Source: Sulfuricella sp.
Lineage (GTDB): Bacteria > Pseudomonadota > Gammaproteobacteria > Burkholderiales > Sulfuricellaceae
Direction of reading: 5' to 3'
Assembly: GCA_018336195.1 (NCBI GenBank)
Contig: JAGXQV010000138.1
Span: 1-58,299 of the forward strand
Length of the DNA: 58,299 nt
Shown here: in pieces, positions 27,153 through 37,124 of the stretch
Numbering within the stretch: the first letter of the stretch is position 1
Layout of the letters: each line of letters opens with the position of its first letter
Notes under the pieces: model-generated
What the model saw: the letters and a program-made list of their open reading frames with translations, nothing else
The model's database searches: none
What the model was told of the DNA's origin: nothing
Translations under genes and position numbers: made by a program

Positions 27153-29055
27153 GTTCTTCCTCGGTTGCCGCGGCATCTTCGGCAGTAACCGCCTCGCCCT
27201 GGGGCTTCTTGCCAAGCAGGTAATAATCCAGCACCTGGCGGGCAATCGGGCCGGCGGTCGAACCGCCGTGGCCGCCGTTCTCGACGACAATGGCCAGGGC
27301 AAGCTTGGGGTCGTCGGCCGGGGCGTAGGCGATGAATAAGGCGTGGTCGCGGTGCCGTTCGGCGACGCGGCTTTCCACGTATTTTTCATTCTGCTTGATG
27401 GCGACCACCTGGGCGGTTCCGGTCTTGCCGGCCACCTTGTAGGGCGCGCCGGCTCCGACGCGTTGCGCGGTGCCGCCCGGCTGGGTTACGTCGATCATCG
27501 CCAGGCGCACCCGCTCCAGGTTTTCTTCCTTGAAGGGCTGCCCCCCCTCGATCTTGAACGGCATGGTGGTAGTCTGGTTACTTTTGCCGTCGAGGATGCT
27601 GCGCACTAGATGGGGCTGCACGGCAATTCCCTGGTTGGCGAGAATCGCCGTGGCATAGGCGAGTTGCAAAGGGGTGGCGAGATTGTAGCCCTGTCCGATA
27701 CCGACGCTGATGGTGTCGCCGGCGTACCATTTTTGCTTGTAGCGTTTCATTTTCCATTCACGCGACGGCAGCAGGCCGGTGACTTCACCTTCGATATCGA
27801 TGCCGGTTTTCTTGCCGAAGCCGAAGCGGCCGATAAAATTGAAGATGTTGTCCGGGCCGAGGTCGTTGGCCAGTCCGTAGTAATAGGTGTCGCAGGAAAT
27901 CACGATGGACTTGTGCAGATCCACCGACCCGTGACCACCGACTTTCCAGTCGCGGTAGCGGTGGGCATTGCCGGGCAGGGTAAAGAAACCAGGGTCGGAG
28001 ATGGTGTAGGAAGGGGTGCGTTTGCCCAACTCCAGTCCGGCCAGCGCCATGAACGGCTTAAAGGTCGAACCGGGCGGATACTGGCCACGCAACGCGCGGT
28101 TGTTGAGCGGCTTGTCGGGAGAATTGTTGAGGGCATCCCAGTTGAGCGGGTCGATGCCGTCTATGAACAGGTTGGGATCGAACCCCGGCTTGCTGACAAA
28201 AGCCAGCACCTCGCCGGTTTTCGGCTCGATGGCAACCAGCGCGCCGCGAAACTGACCGAAGGCCTTTTCGGCGATCTCCTGTAGACGGCTGTCCAGAGTG
28301 AGATACAGGTTGTTTCCGGGAATCGGCGCGCGCTGACTCAACACCCGCACCGCCCGCCCGCCCGCATCGATTTCCACCTGCTGGAAGCCGGTATCGCCAT
28401 GCAGGTGTTTTTCGTATTTCTGCTCGATGCCGAGCTTGCCGATGTGGTCGCTGCCCTTGTAATTGGGCAGATCGCCGGAGTCTTCAAGATTATCCAGGTC
28501 GACATCGTTGATCCGCCCGATGTGCCCGATGGCGTGGGAGGCCAGTTCGCCGCGCGGATAGTGGCGGAACAGGCGGGCCTTGATTTCCACGCCGGGAAAG
28601 CGAAAACGGTTAGCGGCAAATTTGGCGACTTCCACATCATTGAGACGCGAGCGGATCGGCAGGCTTTCGAAGTTGCGGCTTTCCTCCAGCAGCTTCTTGA
28701 AACGCTTGCGGTCGCGCGGAGCGATGTCGATGATTTCGGCCAGCCCGTTGATGGTGGTTTCCAGGTCGCCGGCCTTGCTGGGAGTGATTTCCAGGGTATA
28801 GGCGGAATAATTGTGCGCCAGGATCACCCCGTTGCGGTCTAGGATCAGGCCGCGATTGGGTGCGACGGGAATAATTGAGATGCGGTTGTTCTCCGCCAGG
28901 GTTTCGTAATGCTCGTGCTCGACCACCTGCAAAAACACGAAGCGGGTCGCCAGCAACGAAAACAGCACCAGCACGAACACGGCGCCCACCGCCAGCCGTA
29001 TCTTGAAGCGATACAACTCCTGGTGGTGGTTTCTCAGTTCGGCGCGCTGATTCAT
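27145..29055 (-). CDS. mrdA: Peptidoglycan D,D-transpeptidase MrdA (PBP2)
   Basis: This class B penicillin-binding protein crosslinks peptidoglycan during cell elongation. 636 residues: one N-terminal membrane helix (about residues 21-43), a dimerisation domain, and a transpeptidase domain with STFK at about 330, SCDTYYY at about 387 and KTGTAQV at about 542. Its partners RodA, MreC and MreD are in the same operon. The C-terminus is acidic (ATEEEHD). Confidence 0.97.
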   Translation of the reverse strand: MNQRAELRNHHQELYRFKIRLAVGAVFVLVLFSLLATRFVFLQVVEHEHYETLAENNRISIIPVAPNRGLILDRNGVILAHNYSAYTLEITPSKAGDLETTINGLAEIIDIAPRDRKRFKKLLEESRNFESLPIRSRLNDVEVAKFAANRFRFPGVEIKARLFRHYPRGELASHAIGHIGRINDVDLDNLEDSGDLPNYKGSDHIGKLGIEQKYEKHLHGDTGFQQVEIDAGGRAVRVLSQRAPIPGNNLYLTLDSRLQEIAEKAFGQFRGALVAIEPKTGEVLAFVSKPGFDPNLFIDGIDPLNWDALNNSPDKPLNNRALRGQYPPGSTFKPFMALAGLELGKRTPSYTISDPGFFTLPGNAHRYRDWKVGGHGSVDLHKSIVISCDTYYYGLANDLGPDNIFNFIGRFGFGKKTGIDIEGEVTGLLPSREWKMKRYKQKWYAGDTISVGIGQGYNLATPLQLAYATAILANQGIAVQPHLVRSILDGKSNQTTTMPFKIEGGQPFKEENLERVRLAMIDVTQPGGTAQRVGAGAPYKVAGKTGTAQVVAIKQNEKYVESRVAERHRDHALFIAYAPADDPKLALAIVVENGGHGGSTAGPIARQVLDYYLLGKKPQGEAVTAEDAAATEEEHD

Positions 29056-29064
29056 GAACTCAGC

Positions 29065-29574
29065 CTAATCCCGCTTCGGCTCGACCTTTTGCGGAAGCTG
29101 GAGCAGCAAGGTCAGCAGCGGCCACATCAGGGCGCCGGTGACGCTGGCGGCGAAATATCCCAGCCCATTGAACGGCGCGCCGGCGGCGAGGCGGATCAGA
29201 AACGTCATGCTTTGCAGGAGAAACAGCAGTAGAAAAGCGTAGAAAGTCTGTTGCCAGGGGGTGAACATGAGAATTCGCCGATGCAGGATGATGGCGAGGA
29301 ATACCGCCAGGGCGTAGGCCAGGGCGTTCTGACCGAACAGCACCCCGTCCGCGACGTCCATCATCAAGCCCATCAGCCACGCCACCCCGATGCCCAGGCG
29401 GCGCGGCTCGCGGATACTCCAGTAGAGCAGGGTGAGGGCCAGCAGATCCGGGCGCAGCATGAGCAGCACCCCGTTCCATGGCAACAGGTCGAACATCAGT
29501 GCAACCAGCACGCTGAGCGCCATGAACTGGCCGCTCGCCGGCTTCAGGAGTTCCTGAGAATTAGTGAGATGCAC
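29065..29574 (-). CDS. mreD: Rod-shape determining protein MreD
   Basis: An integral membrane component of the elongasome, 169 residues with about five helices (for example ALMFDLLPWNGVLLMLRPDL). The start is assigned to the GTG at 29574, preceded by CAGGGGGAACC and overlapping the mreC stop by 14 bases. The frame is open further upstream, but that part reads as arginine- and cysteine-rich shadow of mreC. It links MreC/MreB to PBP2-RodA. Confidence 0.92.
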   Translation of the reverse strand: MHLTNSQELLKPASGQFMALSVLVALMFDLLPWNGVLLMLRPDLLALTLLYWSIREPRRLGIGVAWLMGLMMDVADGVLFGQNALAYALAVFLAIILHRRILMFTPWQQTFYAFLLLFLLQSMTFLIRLAAGAPFNGLGYFAASVTGALMWPLLTLLLQLPQKVEPKRD

Positions 29575-30493
29575 GGTTCCCCCTGCGGAATTTGCCTTTC
29601 GGGGCACTGTCCTTGGCCGGCGGCACCAGCAGCGGCGCGGCCTGGACTTCAATTTCCTTGATCCGGTTGCTGGTGACGATCAACACCTGCTTGTGCTGAC
29701 CGACCCCGGCGCTCGGCGTACAGACGATGCGGGCGAACGCCACGGCGGCGTTGCGTTCGATTTTAGAAACCGTCGCCACCGGCAGGCCGGCCGGATACAC
29801 GCCGTCGATGCCGGAGGTCACGATGGCGTCGCCGGGCTGTACGTCGGCGTTCATCGGCATGAAGGCCAGACCCAGCGTGCCGTCTTGCCCTTGCCCGAAA
29901 GCCACGGCACGCATCCCGTTACGCACGATTTCGATGGGAATCGCCTGGTCTTTGTCGGTAAGCAGGGTAATTTCGCTACTGAATGGATAGGCGCGCGTAA
30001 CTTGGCCGATCACCCCGATGTTGTCAACCACCGGCTGGCCGGGGGCGATACCTTGGGTCGTGCCTTTATCGACGATGATCTTCTGGGAAAACGGATCACG
30101 CCCGGCATACAGAATTTCCGCCATCACCAGGGTCTGGGCCGATTGCTGGCGGGCATCGAGCAATTTGCGCAAATAGGCGTTTTCCGCCTGCGCCGCCTGG
30201 TATCCCTGCAATTGCGCGGAGTGCTGCAAATCCTCTTGTTGCAAGCGGGCGTTTTCACGCTGCAACTGCGACTGGGAAATGAAGAAGTCGCCAACCCGAC
30301 CGGCCAGCGTCGAAGGCAGGTTGGCCAGCCGTTGCAGGGGCGTAACCACCACCGCCACGCCTTGGCGCAATACGCCGAGGTAGCTCTGGTAGACATCGCC
30401 CACCATCAGGACGATAGACAGCATGGCGAAGAAGGCGAAGCGTGCCTGCGGGCTGGGGCCGGTCTTGAAAAAGGGTGGCGGATCGTGTTCCAT
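29561..30493 (-). CDS. mreC: Rod-shape determining protein MreC
   Basis: A periplasmic scaffold anchored by one N-terminal helix (about residues 17-37). 310 residues: membrane anchor, a coiled coil (LQRENARLQQEDLQH near residue 78), then two beta-barrel domains including GTTQGIAPGQPVVDNIGVIG and DVQPGDAIVTSGIDGVYPAG. The C-terminus is basic. It sits downstream of mreB with about 120 bases between, occupied by repeat copy 6. Confidence 0.96.
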   Translation of the reverse strand: MEHDPPPFFKTGPSPQARFAFFAMLSIVLMVGDVYQSYLGVLRQGVAVVVTPLQRLANLPSTLAGRVGDFFISQSQLQRENARLQQEDLQHSAQLQGYQAAQAENAYLRKLLDARQQSAQTLVMAEILYAGRDPFSQKIIVDKGTTQGIAPGQPVVDNIGVIGQVTRAYPFSSEITLLTDKDQAIPIEIVRNGMRAVAFGQGQDGTLGLAFMPMNADVQPGDAIVTSGIDGVYPAGLPVATVSKIERNAAVAFARIVCTPSAGVGQHKQVLIVTSNRIKEIEVQAAPLLVPPAKDSAPKGKFRRGNRASH

Positions 30494-30499
30494 CAGCGC

Positions 30500-30612
30500 T
30501 GCCGGAATGGGACTGAGGAGTAAAGAGTGTAGACCGAAAAACTAGGAATCACGACTAAGGACTGAACACTAAATGCGGGGTACTCAGTCCTCGATGCGCG
30601 TCTCTCAGCCCT
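30500..30612. repeat. Heptad-armed intercistronic element, copy 6 (mreB-mreC)
   Basis: Reading the plus strand in sevens gives GGACTGA GGAGTAA AGAGTGT AGACCGA AAAACTA GGAATCA CGACTAA GGACTGA ACACTAA, then a GC-rich core ATGCGGGG, then TACTCAG TCCTCGA and CTCAGCC units. Two units (GGACTGA) are exact repeats, and the far arm is complementary in part (CTCAGTCCTC against GAGGACTGAG-like units). It begins about five bases after the mreB stop. It is the most degenerate copy in unit sequence. Confidence 0.5.
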
Positions 30613-30616
30613 GCCT

Positions 30617-31666
<1,050 letters not shown>

Positions 31667-31748
31667 TTAACCTGTCAACAAGCTGCGTCAATTAAAGGAA
31701 TTATGATACCATTTTAAAGGTAATTGTTTAAAGGGATACAGGTAAATT

Positions 31749-32036
31749 ATGTCGTTGACACAGGCTGACGTTAAGCGCATTGCCCACCTGGCGCGCATAG
31801 AAGTGAGCGACACCGAAGCGGAAGGCTATCTCCGCCAGCTTTCCGGAATTTTCGAATTGGTCGAACAAATGCAGGCAGTCGACACCACCGGCATCGAACC
31901 GATGGCCCACGCCCAGGACGTGGTACTGCGTCTACGTCCCGACGCGGTAAGCGAAACCAATCGCCGCGAAGCTTACCAAGCCGTTGCCCCGCAAGTGGAA
32001 AACGGCTTGTATCTGGTCCCCAAAGTGATCGAATAA
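31749..32036 (+). CDS. gatC: Asp-tRNA(Asn)/Glu-tRNA(Gln) amidotransferase subunit C
   Basis: The small stabilising subunit of GatCAB, 95 residues. [20 protein letters not shown] and the C-terminal [16 protein letters not shown] are family signatures. It wraps around GatA at the GatA-GatB interface. The presence of GatCAB implies that Gln-tRNA(Gln) and/or Asn-tRNA(Asn) is made by the indirect route. First gene of gatCAB, divergent from mreB. Confidence 0.96.
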   Translation: MSLTQADVKRIAHLARIEVSDTEAEGYLRQLSGIFELVEQMQAVDTTGIEPMAHAQDVVLRLRPDAVSETNRREAYQAVAPQVENGLYLVPKVIE

Positions 32037-32040
32037 TTAA

Positions 32041-32069
32041 AGAGATGGGGCTGAGATAGTCCCATCTCT
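32041..32069 (+). promoter_or_regulatory. Stem-loop between gatC and gatA
   Basis: A perfect 9-base stem (AGAGATGGG / CCCATCTCT) with an 11-base loop lies four bases after the gatC stop and 30 bases before gatA. No clear T-run follows, so it is more likely an mRNA-stability or partial attenuation structure than a full terminator. Confidence 0.5.
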
Positions 32070-32099
32070 ATTGCTTCCGCCCCCCTAGCCCTTGAAAAA

Positions 32100-33554
32100 A
32101 TGATCAACGCCTCCCTGAAAGAACTCGCCGCCCAATTGACGGCAAAGAAAATTTCCAGCGTCGAACTGACCGGCATGTATCTCGACCGCATCGAGCGCCT
32201 CAATCCGTCGTTGAATGCCTTCATCACTCTCGATCGCGACAGATCTCTGGCTCAGGCGCAAGCCGCCGATGCCCTGATCGCCACCGGCAAACAAGGCCCG
32301 CTCACCGGTATCCCCATCGCCCAGAAGGACATTTTCTGCGCGCAAGGCTGGCTCACCACCTGCGGCTCGAAAATGCTGTCCAACTTCGTTGCACCCTATG
32401 ATGCTCACGTCATCGAGCAGTTCAATCATGCGGGCGCGATCAACCTGGGCAAGACCAACATGGACGAATTCGCCATGGGGTCGTCCAACGAAACCTCCTT
32501 CTTCGGCCAAGTGAAAAACCCCTGGAATATCGCCACCGTGCCGGGCGGCAGTTCCGGCGGCTCGGCGGCGGCGGTGGCAGCGCGTCTCGCAGCGGCGGCC
32601 ACCGGCACCGATACCGGCGGTTCGATCCGCCAACCGGCGGCGCTGTGCGGCATTTCCGGGATCAAGCCGACTTACGGCACGGTGTCGCGCTATGGCATGA
32701 TCGCCTTCGCCTCCTCGCTCGACCAGGGCGGCCCCATGGCCAGGAGCGCCGAAGATTGCGCCGTGCTGCTCAACACCATGAGCGGCTTCGACCCGCGCGA
32801 CTCGACCAGCCTGGAGCGCGACAAGGAAGATTACACTCGCGACCTCGACCAGCCGCTGGCGGGGCTGAAAATCGGCCTGCCCAAGGAATATTTCGCGGAA
32901 GGCCTGTCCAGCGACGTGGCCCAGGCCGTGGAAGCCGCCCTCGCCGAATACCGCAAGCTCGGCGCGCAGACCGTGGAGGTGTCGCTGCCCAATTCGCAAT
33001 TGGCAATTCCGGTGTATTACGTGCTCGCCCCAGCGGAAGCCTCCAGCAACCTGTCGCGTTACGACGGCGTGCGCTACGGCTACCGCGCCCCGGAATACGA
33101 CGACCTGGTCGACATGTATTGCAAGACCCGCGCCCAAGGCTTCGGCGCGGAAGTGAAACGACGCATCATGATCGGCGCCTATGTGCTATCGGCCGGCTAT
33201 TACGATGCCTATTACCTGAAAGCCCAGAAGCTGCGGCGCCTGATCGCCCAGGATTTCGCCGAAGCCTTCCAGCAATGCGACGTGATCCTCGGACCGACCG
33301 CGCCGACCACCGCTTTCAACCTCGGCGAGAAAAGCGACGATCCGGTTTCCATGTACCTCTCCGACATCTACACCATCGCCGTCAACCTCGCCGGCCTGCC
33401 GGGCATGTCGATTCCCTGCGGCTTCTCGCCGAACGGAATGCCCATTGGCCTGCAGATCGTCGGCGGCTATTTCAGCGAGGCGAAAATGCTGAATGTCGCC
33501 CACCAGTACCAATTGGCGACCGACTGGCATACACGCACCCCGAAGGGAATCTAA
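32100..33554 (+). CDS. gatA: Asp-tRNA(Asn)/Glu-tRNA(Gln) amidotransferase subunit A
   Basis: This amidase hydrolyses glutamine and feeds ammonia through a tunnel to GatB. 484 residues. The Ser-cisSer-Lys catalytic set is visible: Lys76 in [10 protein letters not shown], Ser151 in [12 protein letters not shown] and Ser175 in [11 protein letters not shown]. The C-terminus has the usual [17 protein letters not shown] sequence (here [13 protein letters not shown]). The upstream spacer carries a stem-loop, and the ribosome-binding site is weak (TTGAAAAA). The stop is one base before the gatB start. Confidence 0.97.
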   Translation: MINASLKELAAQLTAKKISSVELTGMYLDRIERLNPSLNAFITLDRDRSLAQAQAADALIATGKQGPLTGIPIAQKDIFCAQGWLTTCGSKMLSNFVAPYDAHVIEQFNHAGAINLGKTNMDEFAMGSSNETSFFGQVKNPWNIATVPGGSSGGSAAAVAARLAAAATGTDTGGSIRQPAALCGISGIKPTYGTVSRYGMIAFASSLDQGGPMARSAEDCAVLLNTMSGFDPRDSTSLERDKEDYTRDLDQPLAGLKIGLPKEYFAEGLSSDVAQAVEAALAEYRKLGAQTVEVSLPNSQLAIPVYYVLAPAEASSNLSRYDGVRYGYRAPEYDDLVDMYCKTRAQGFGAEVKRRIMIGAYVLSAGYYDAYYLKAQKLRRLIAQDFAEAFQQCDVILGPTAPTTAFNLGEKSDDPVSMYLSDIYTIAVNLAGLPGMSIPCGFSPNGMPIGLQIVGGYFSEAKMLNVAHQYQLATDWHTRTPKGI

Positions 33555-33555
33555 C

Positions 33556-34995
33556 ATGCAATGGGAAATCGTCATCGGGCTGGAAACCCATGCTCAGCTT
33601 AGTACTCAGTCCAAAATCTTTTCCGGTGCGGCGATTGCCTACGGCGCCGAACCCAACACCCAGGCATGTGCGGTGGACATCGCCCTGCCCGGCGTATTGC
33701 CGGTATTCAACCAGGTCGCTGCCGAGAAGGCGGTGAAATTCGGTCTTGCCATCGGTGCACGGATCAACCGCAAGTCGGTGTTCGAACGTAAGAATTACTT
33801 TTATCCCGATCTGCCCAAGGGCTACCAGATCAGCCAACTCGAACTGCCCATCGTGGCCGAAGGGGGGACGCTGCTGATCCAGGTCGGGGATAGCGAAAAA
33901 TCCGTCCGCATCACCCGCGCCCATCTGGAAGAAGACGCCGGTAAGTCGCTGCACGAAGATTTCCACGGCATGACCGGCATCGACCTGAATCGCGCCGGCA
34001 CGCCGCTCCTGGAAATCGTCACCGAGCCGGACCTGCGCAGCAGCACCGAGGCGGTGGCCTATGCCAAGAACCTGCATTCCCTGGTGCGCTGGATCGGCAT
34101 TTGCGACGGCAACATGCAGGAAGGCTCGTTCCGCTGCGATGCCAACGTCTCGGTGCGTCCGAAGGGCGAGGAGAAACTCGGCACCCGCTGCGAAATCAAG
34201 AACCTCAATTCCTTCAAGTTCCTCGAAAAAGCCATCGATTACGAGGTGCAGCGGCAGATCGACGTAATCGAAAGCGGTGGTCGTATCATCCAGGAAACCC
34301 GCCTTTACGACCCGGATCGCGACGAAACCCGTTCCATGCGCTCCAAGGAAGAAGCCAACGATTACCGGTATTTCCCCGATCCCGACCTGCTGCCGCTGGT
34401 GGTGGACGAAAAATTCATCGAGGCGGCGCGCCAGACGCTCCCCGAGTTGCCGCAAGCCAAGCGCGAACGCTTCGTAGCGCAACTCAGTCTGCCCGATTAC
34501 GATGCCGGGGTGCTCACCGCCTCCCGTGAACTCAGCGATTATTTCGAGGAAGTGGTTGGCGCTGTCGGTCCAGCCGATGCCAAACTGACCGCCAACTGGA
34601 TCATGGGCGACCTGTCCGCCGCGCTCAACCGCGACGGCAAGGATATCGCCGACAGCCCGATTGCCAGCGCGCGATTGGCCGGACTACTGAAGCGGGTCAA
34701 GGACGGCACGATTTCCGGCAAGATCGCCAAGGAAGTCTTCTCCGCGATGTGGGCGGGGGAGGGCGACGCCGACGCGATCATCGAGGCCAAGGGCTTGAAG
34801 CAGGTGTCCGACAGCGGCGCCATCGAAAAGATCGTCGACGAGGTGCTCGCCGCCAATCCGCAAATGGTCGCCGAATTCAAGTCCGGCAAGGAAAAAGCCT
34901 TCAACGCCCTGGTTGGGCAGGCCATGAAGGCCAGCAAGGGCAAGGCCAATCCCGCCCAGGTCAACGACATCCTCAAGCAGAAGCTGGCCGGCTAA
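33556..34995 (+). CDS. gatB: Asp-tRNA(Asn)/Glu-tRNA(Gln) amidotransferase subunit B
   Basis: The kinase and transamidase subunit: it activates the mischarged aminoacyl-tRNA with ATP and amidates it. 479 residues from the ATG at 33556 ([20 protein letters not shown]), which follows the gatA stop by one base; the longer open frame lies inside gat[17 protein letters not shown] and [10 protein letters not shown] are hallmark motifs, and the helical YqeY-like tail ends [14 protein letters not shown]. Last gene of the operon, followed by a strong terminator. Confidence 0.97.
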   Translation: MQWEIVIGLETHAQLSTQSKIFSGAAIAYGAEPNTQACAVDIALPGVLPVFNQVAAEKAVKFGLAIGARINRKSVFERKNYFYPDLPKGYQISQLELPIVAEGGTLLIQVGDSEKSVRITRAHLEEDAGKSLHEDFHGMTGIDLNRAGTPLLEIVTEPDLRSSTEAVAYAKNLHSLVRWIGICDGNMQEGSFRCDANVSVRPKGEEKLGTRCEIKNLNSFKFLEKAIDYEVQRQIDVIESGGRIIQETRLYDPDRDETRSMRSKEEANDYRYFPDPDLLPLVVDEKFIEAARQTLPELPQAKRERFVAQLSLPDYDAGVLTASRELSDYFEEVVGAVGPADAKLTANWIMGDLSAALNRDGKDIADSPIASARLAGLLKRVKDGTISGKIAKEVFSAMWAGEGDADAIIEAKGLKQVSDSGAIEKIVDEVLAANPQMVAEFKSGKEKAFNALVGQAMKASKGKANPAQVNDILKQKLAG

Positions 34996-35015
34996 TTTCT
35001 TGGTGAAACAAACGA

Positions 35016-35060
35016 CTAGAGGGCTACCCGACATTTTGTCGGGTAGCCCTCTAGTTTTTT
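35016..35060 (+). terminator. Strong terminator after gatCAB
   Basis: An 18-base perfect stem (CTAGAGGGCTACCCGACA and its complement) with a 3-base loop (TTT) is followed by six Ts. There are no plus-strand genes immediately beyond it; DUF4124 converges from the other side and ends 70 bases away. Confidence 0.95.
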
Positions 35061-35130
35061 AAGGACCAATAGAAGCTGCTTGTCCCAGCGAATTCAGCCA
35101 CCCGGCCAACCGGCGGGGCGCCTGCCCCCC

Positions 35131-35745
35131 TCACTTCCTGCTGGTCAACTCCCGGAAACGCTGCTTGTCGGCCTCAAAGCGCGCACGGATCGCCTCCATG
35201 TCCTTCTTTTTCTGCTGGATGCTTTCCTGCAGGTGGAGAATTTCCCTTTCGCCGTTGTCGATGTCCTGCTTGAGATCGGCGGCGACCGGCTTGCCGGCCT
35301 TGGTCATGCCATCCGCCTGCCTGCGGTATTTGGCGAGACGTTCATTGACCTGCTTGATGCGCAACTCGGCGCTCTGGGTCTGCACTTCCGCCTGTTGCAG
35401 GTTGCGGTCGCGGGACAGGTCGATTTCCTTCTCGCTGGTATAGGTGTTGAGCAGCGCCTTGTCGCGCCTTTGCTGCTCCTGCTCCTTCACCTGCGTCTCC
35501 TGCTGACGGACCTTTTCCTCTTCGATGGCGCGGCGCTCTTCGGCGGTCTGGGCGCGCTCGGTCTTTTTCACCACCACTCCCTTGCTGCTCAACTCGGTAC
35601 TGCTCTGATTCACGTACTGCGGCGGGATGGTATCGCCGTAATGGGTGACGCCCTGTTCGTCCACCCATTTCTTGATGGTGCCGGCGCTAACCGGCAGGCT
35701 GACCAAACACAGCAAAAACAGCGCGGAAATCTTTCGCATGTTCAT
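35131..35745 (-). CDS. DUF4124 domain-containing periplasmic coiled-coil protein
   Basis: A 204-residue exported protein with a signal peptide (MNMRKISALFLLCLVSLPVS, cleaved near residue 22). A DUF4124 segment follows (TIKKWVDEQGVTHYGDTIPP), a small beta-rich unit common in proteobacterial envelope proteins. The remainder, about residues 60-200, is highly charged and helical (glutamine, glutamate, arginine and lysine runs), almost certainly a long coiled coil. No function is known. It lies 25 bases after pyrE on the same strand and may be transcribed with it. Confidence 0.85.
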   Translation of the reverse strand: MNMRKISALFLLCLVSLPVSAGTIKKWVDEQGVTHYGDTIPPQYVNQSSTELSSKGVVVKKTERAQTAEERRAIEEEKVRQQETQVKEQEQQRRDKALLNTYTSEKEIDLSRDRNLQQAEVQTQSAELRIKQVNERLAKYRRQADGMTKAGKPVAADLKQDIDNGEREILHLQESIQQKKKDMEAIRARFEADKQRFRELTSRK

Positions 35746-35770
35746 CCTCCAGAGTTAAATCGACTTACAA

Positions 35771-36409
35771 TCAAACGCCATACTGCTGACGATAGCGCAT
35801 CACAGCATCGAGATTGTCGGCCATCTCGGGTTGGGTGCGGAGGAATTCCACAATGTCCGCCAGACTAGCGATGCTCGTCACCGGCACGCCGTAATGCCGG
35901 GTCACTTCCTGCACCGCCGAGAGCTCGCCGGTCCCGCGCTCCTGGCGATCCAGGGCGATCAACACGCCACTCGGCGTGGCCTGGCCGGACTGGATCAGCG
36001 CCACCGATTCGCGCACCGAGGTGCCTGCCGAAATCACGTCGTCGACGATCAGCACCCGGCCTGCCAGGGGCGCCCCGACAATCGCGCCGCCTTCCCCGTG
36101 ATCCTTGGCCTCCTTGCGGTTGAAGGCGAACGGCACGTTGCGACCGTCTTCGGCCAGCGCAATCGCGACCGCGGCCACCAGTGGAATGCCCTTGTAGGCC
36201 GGACCGAACAGCATGTCGAATTGGATATCTGCCGCAAGTATCGCCTTCGCGTAAAACTGGCCGAGGCGGCGCAGGCTCGCACCGTCATTGAACAGGCCCG
36301 TATTGAAGAAATAAGGGGAAAGCCGTCCCGCCTTGGTTTTGAATTCGCCGAAACACAGCACCTTGCCCTGAAGAGCGAAAGCGAGAAAATCCTGTTTGAA
36401 GTCAGACAT
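35771..36409 (-). CDS. pyrE: Orotate phosphoribosyltransferase
   Basis: Converts orotate and PRPP to orotidine 5'-phosphate in pyrimidine synthesis. 212 residues; the PRPP-binding motif [14 protein letters not shown] is near residue 118, and the flexible-loop region [14 protein letters not shown] with its catalytic lysines precedes it. [20 protein letters not shown] is the usual start. It is divergent from slmA across 122 bases, the same neighbourhood as in E. coli (slmA-pyrE). Confidence 0.97.
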   Translation of the reverse strand: MSDFKQDFLAFALQGKVLCFGEFKTKAGRLSPYFFNTGLFNDGASLRRLGQFYAKAILAADIQFDMLFGPAYKGIPLVAAVAIALAEDGRNVPFAFNRKEAKDHGEGGAIVGAPLAGRVLIVDDVISAGTSVRESVALIQSGQATPSGVLIALDRQERGTGELSAVQEVTRHYGVPVTSIASLADIVEFLRTQPEMADNLDAVMRYRQQYGV

Positions 36410-36531
36410 GGGGGCTTGATATAAGAAAATAATCTGGAATTATAACCTTGAAAGAGCCGATCCACCTTGTCAACTTCGGCGCCCATGAACGAGAATACCG
36501 GCTTTAGCGTAACCCGCCAGGATCCCAACAA

Positions 36532-37110
36532 ATGCCCGCCAAACCCGGTGAAAGAAAACTGCAAATCCTTCAAGTGCTCGCGCAAATGCTCGAAGCACCG
36601 CATGGCGAGAAAATCACCACTGCGGCTCTCGCCGGCAAGCTCGATGTCTCCGAAGCCGCGCTGTACCGCCATTTCGCCAGCAAGGCGCAGATGTTCGAGG
36701 GGCTGATCGAGTTCATCGAGGAAACCCTGTTCCGCCTCATCAACAAGGTCGCCAGCGAAGAGCCCAGCGCGGTCAGGCAGATCGAGTCCATTCTTACCCT
36801 CCTGCTGGGGTTCGCACAAACCAACCGCGGCATGACCCGGGTACTGATCGGTGACGCGCTGGTGCACGAAAACGAACGCCTGCAAGCCCGCATCAATCAA
36901 CTTCACGACCGCCTCGAAGCCACCCTCAAGCAATGCCTGCGCAACGCGGTCAGCCAGCAGGAGTTACCGCCCATGCTGGACGCGACGTCCAAGGCAAATG
37001 CACTGATCTGTTTCGTGGTCGGGCGCTGGCACCAATTCGCCAAGAGCGGTTTCAAACGCCTACCCAAGGAATACTGGGCCTTGCAGTGGCCGGGGTTGCT
37101 GGCCGGCTGA
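36532..37110 (+). CDS. slmA: Nucleoid occlusion factor SlmA (TetR family)
   Basis: Binds specific chromosomal sites and blocks FtsZ ring assembly over the nucleoid. 192 residues: a TetR-type helix-turn-helix at about residues 28-50 (ITTAALAGKLDVSEAALYRH), followed by FASKAQMFEGLIEFIEETLF and the all-helical ligand/dimer domain. The match to SlmA is close through NRGMTRVLIGDALVHENERL. Its place beside pyrE supports the name. A generic TetR regulator is the alternative. Confidence 0.92.
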   Translation: MPAKPGERKLQILQVLAQMLEAPHGEKITTAALAGKLDVSEAALYRHFASKAQMFEGLIEFIEETLFRLINKVASEEPSAVRQIESILTLLLGFAQTNRGMTRVLIGDALVHENERLQARINQLHDRLEATLKQCLRNAVSQQELPPMLDATSKANALICFVVGRWHQFAKSGFKRLPKEYWALQWPGLLAG

Positions 37111-37124
37111 TTCCACCTCGGCGC

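Noticed and set aside
32041..32069. Rho-independent terminator between gatC and gatA
   Set aside because: The stem is good, but the following bases (ATTGCTTCC) lack the T-tract, and gatA/gatB need to be expressed.
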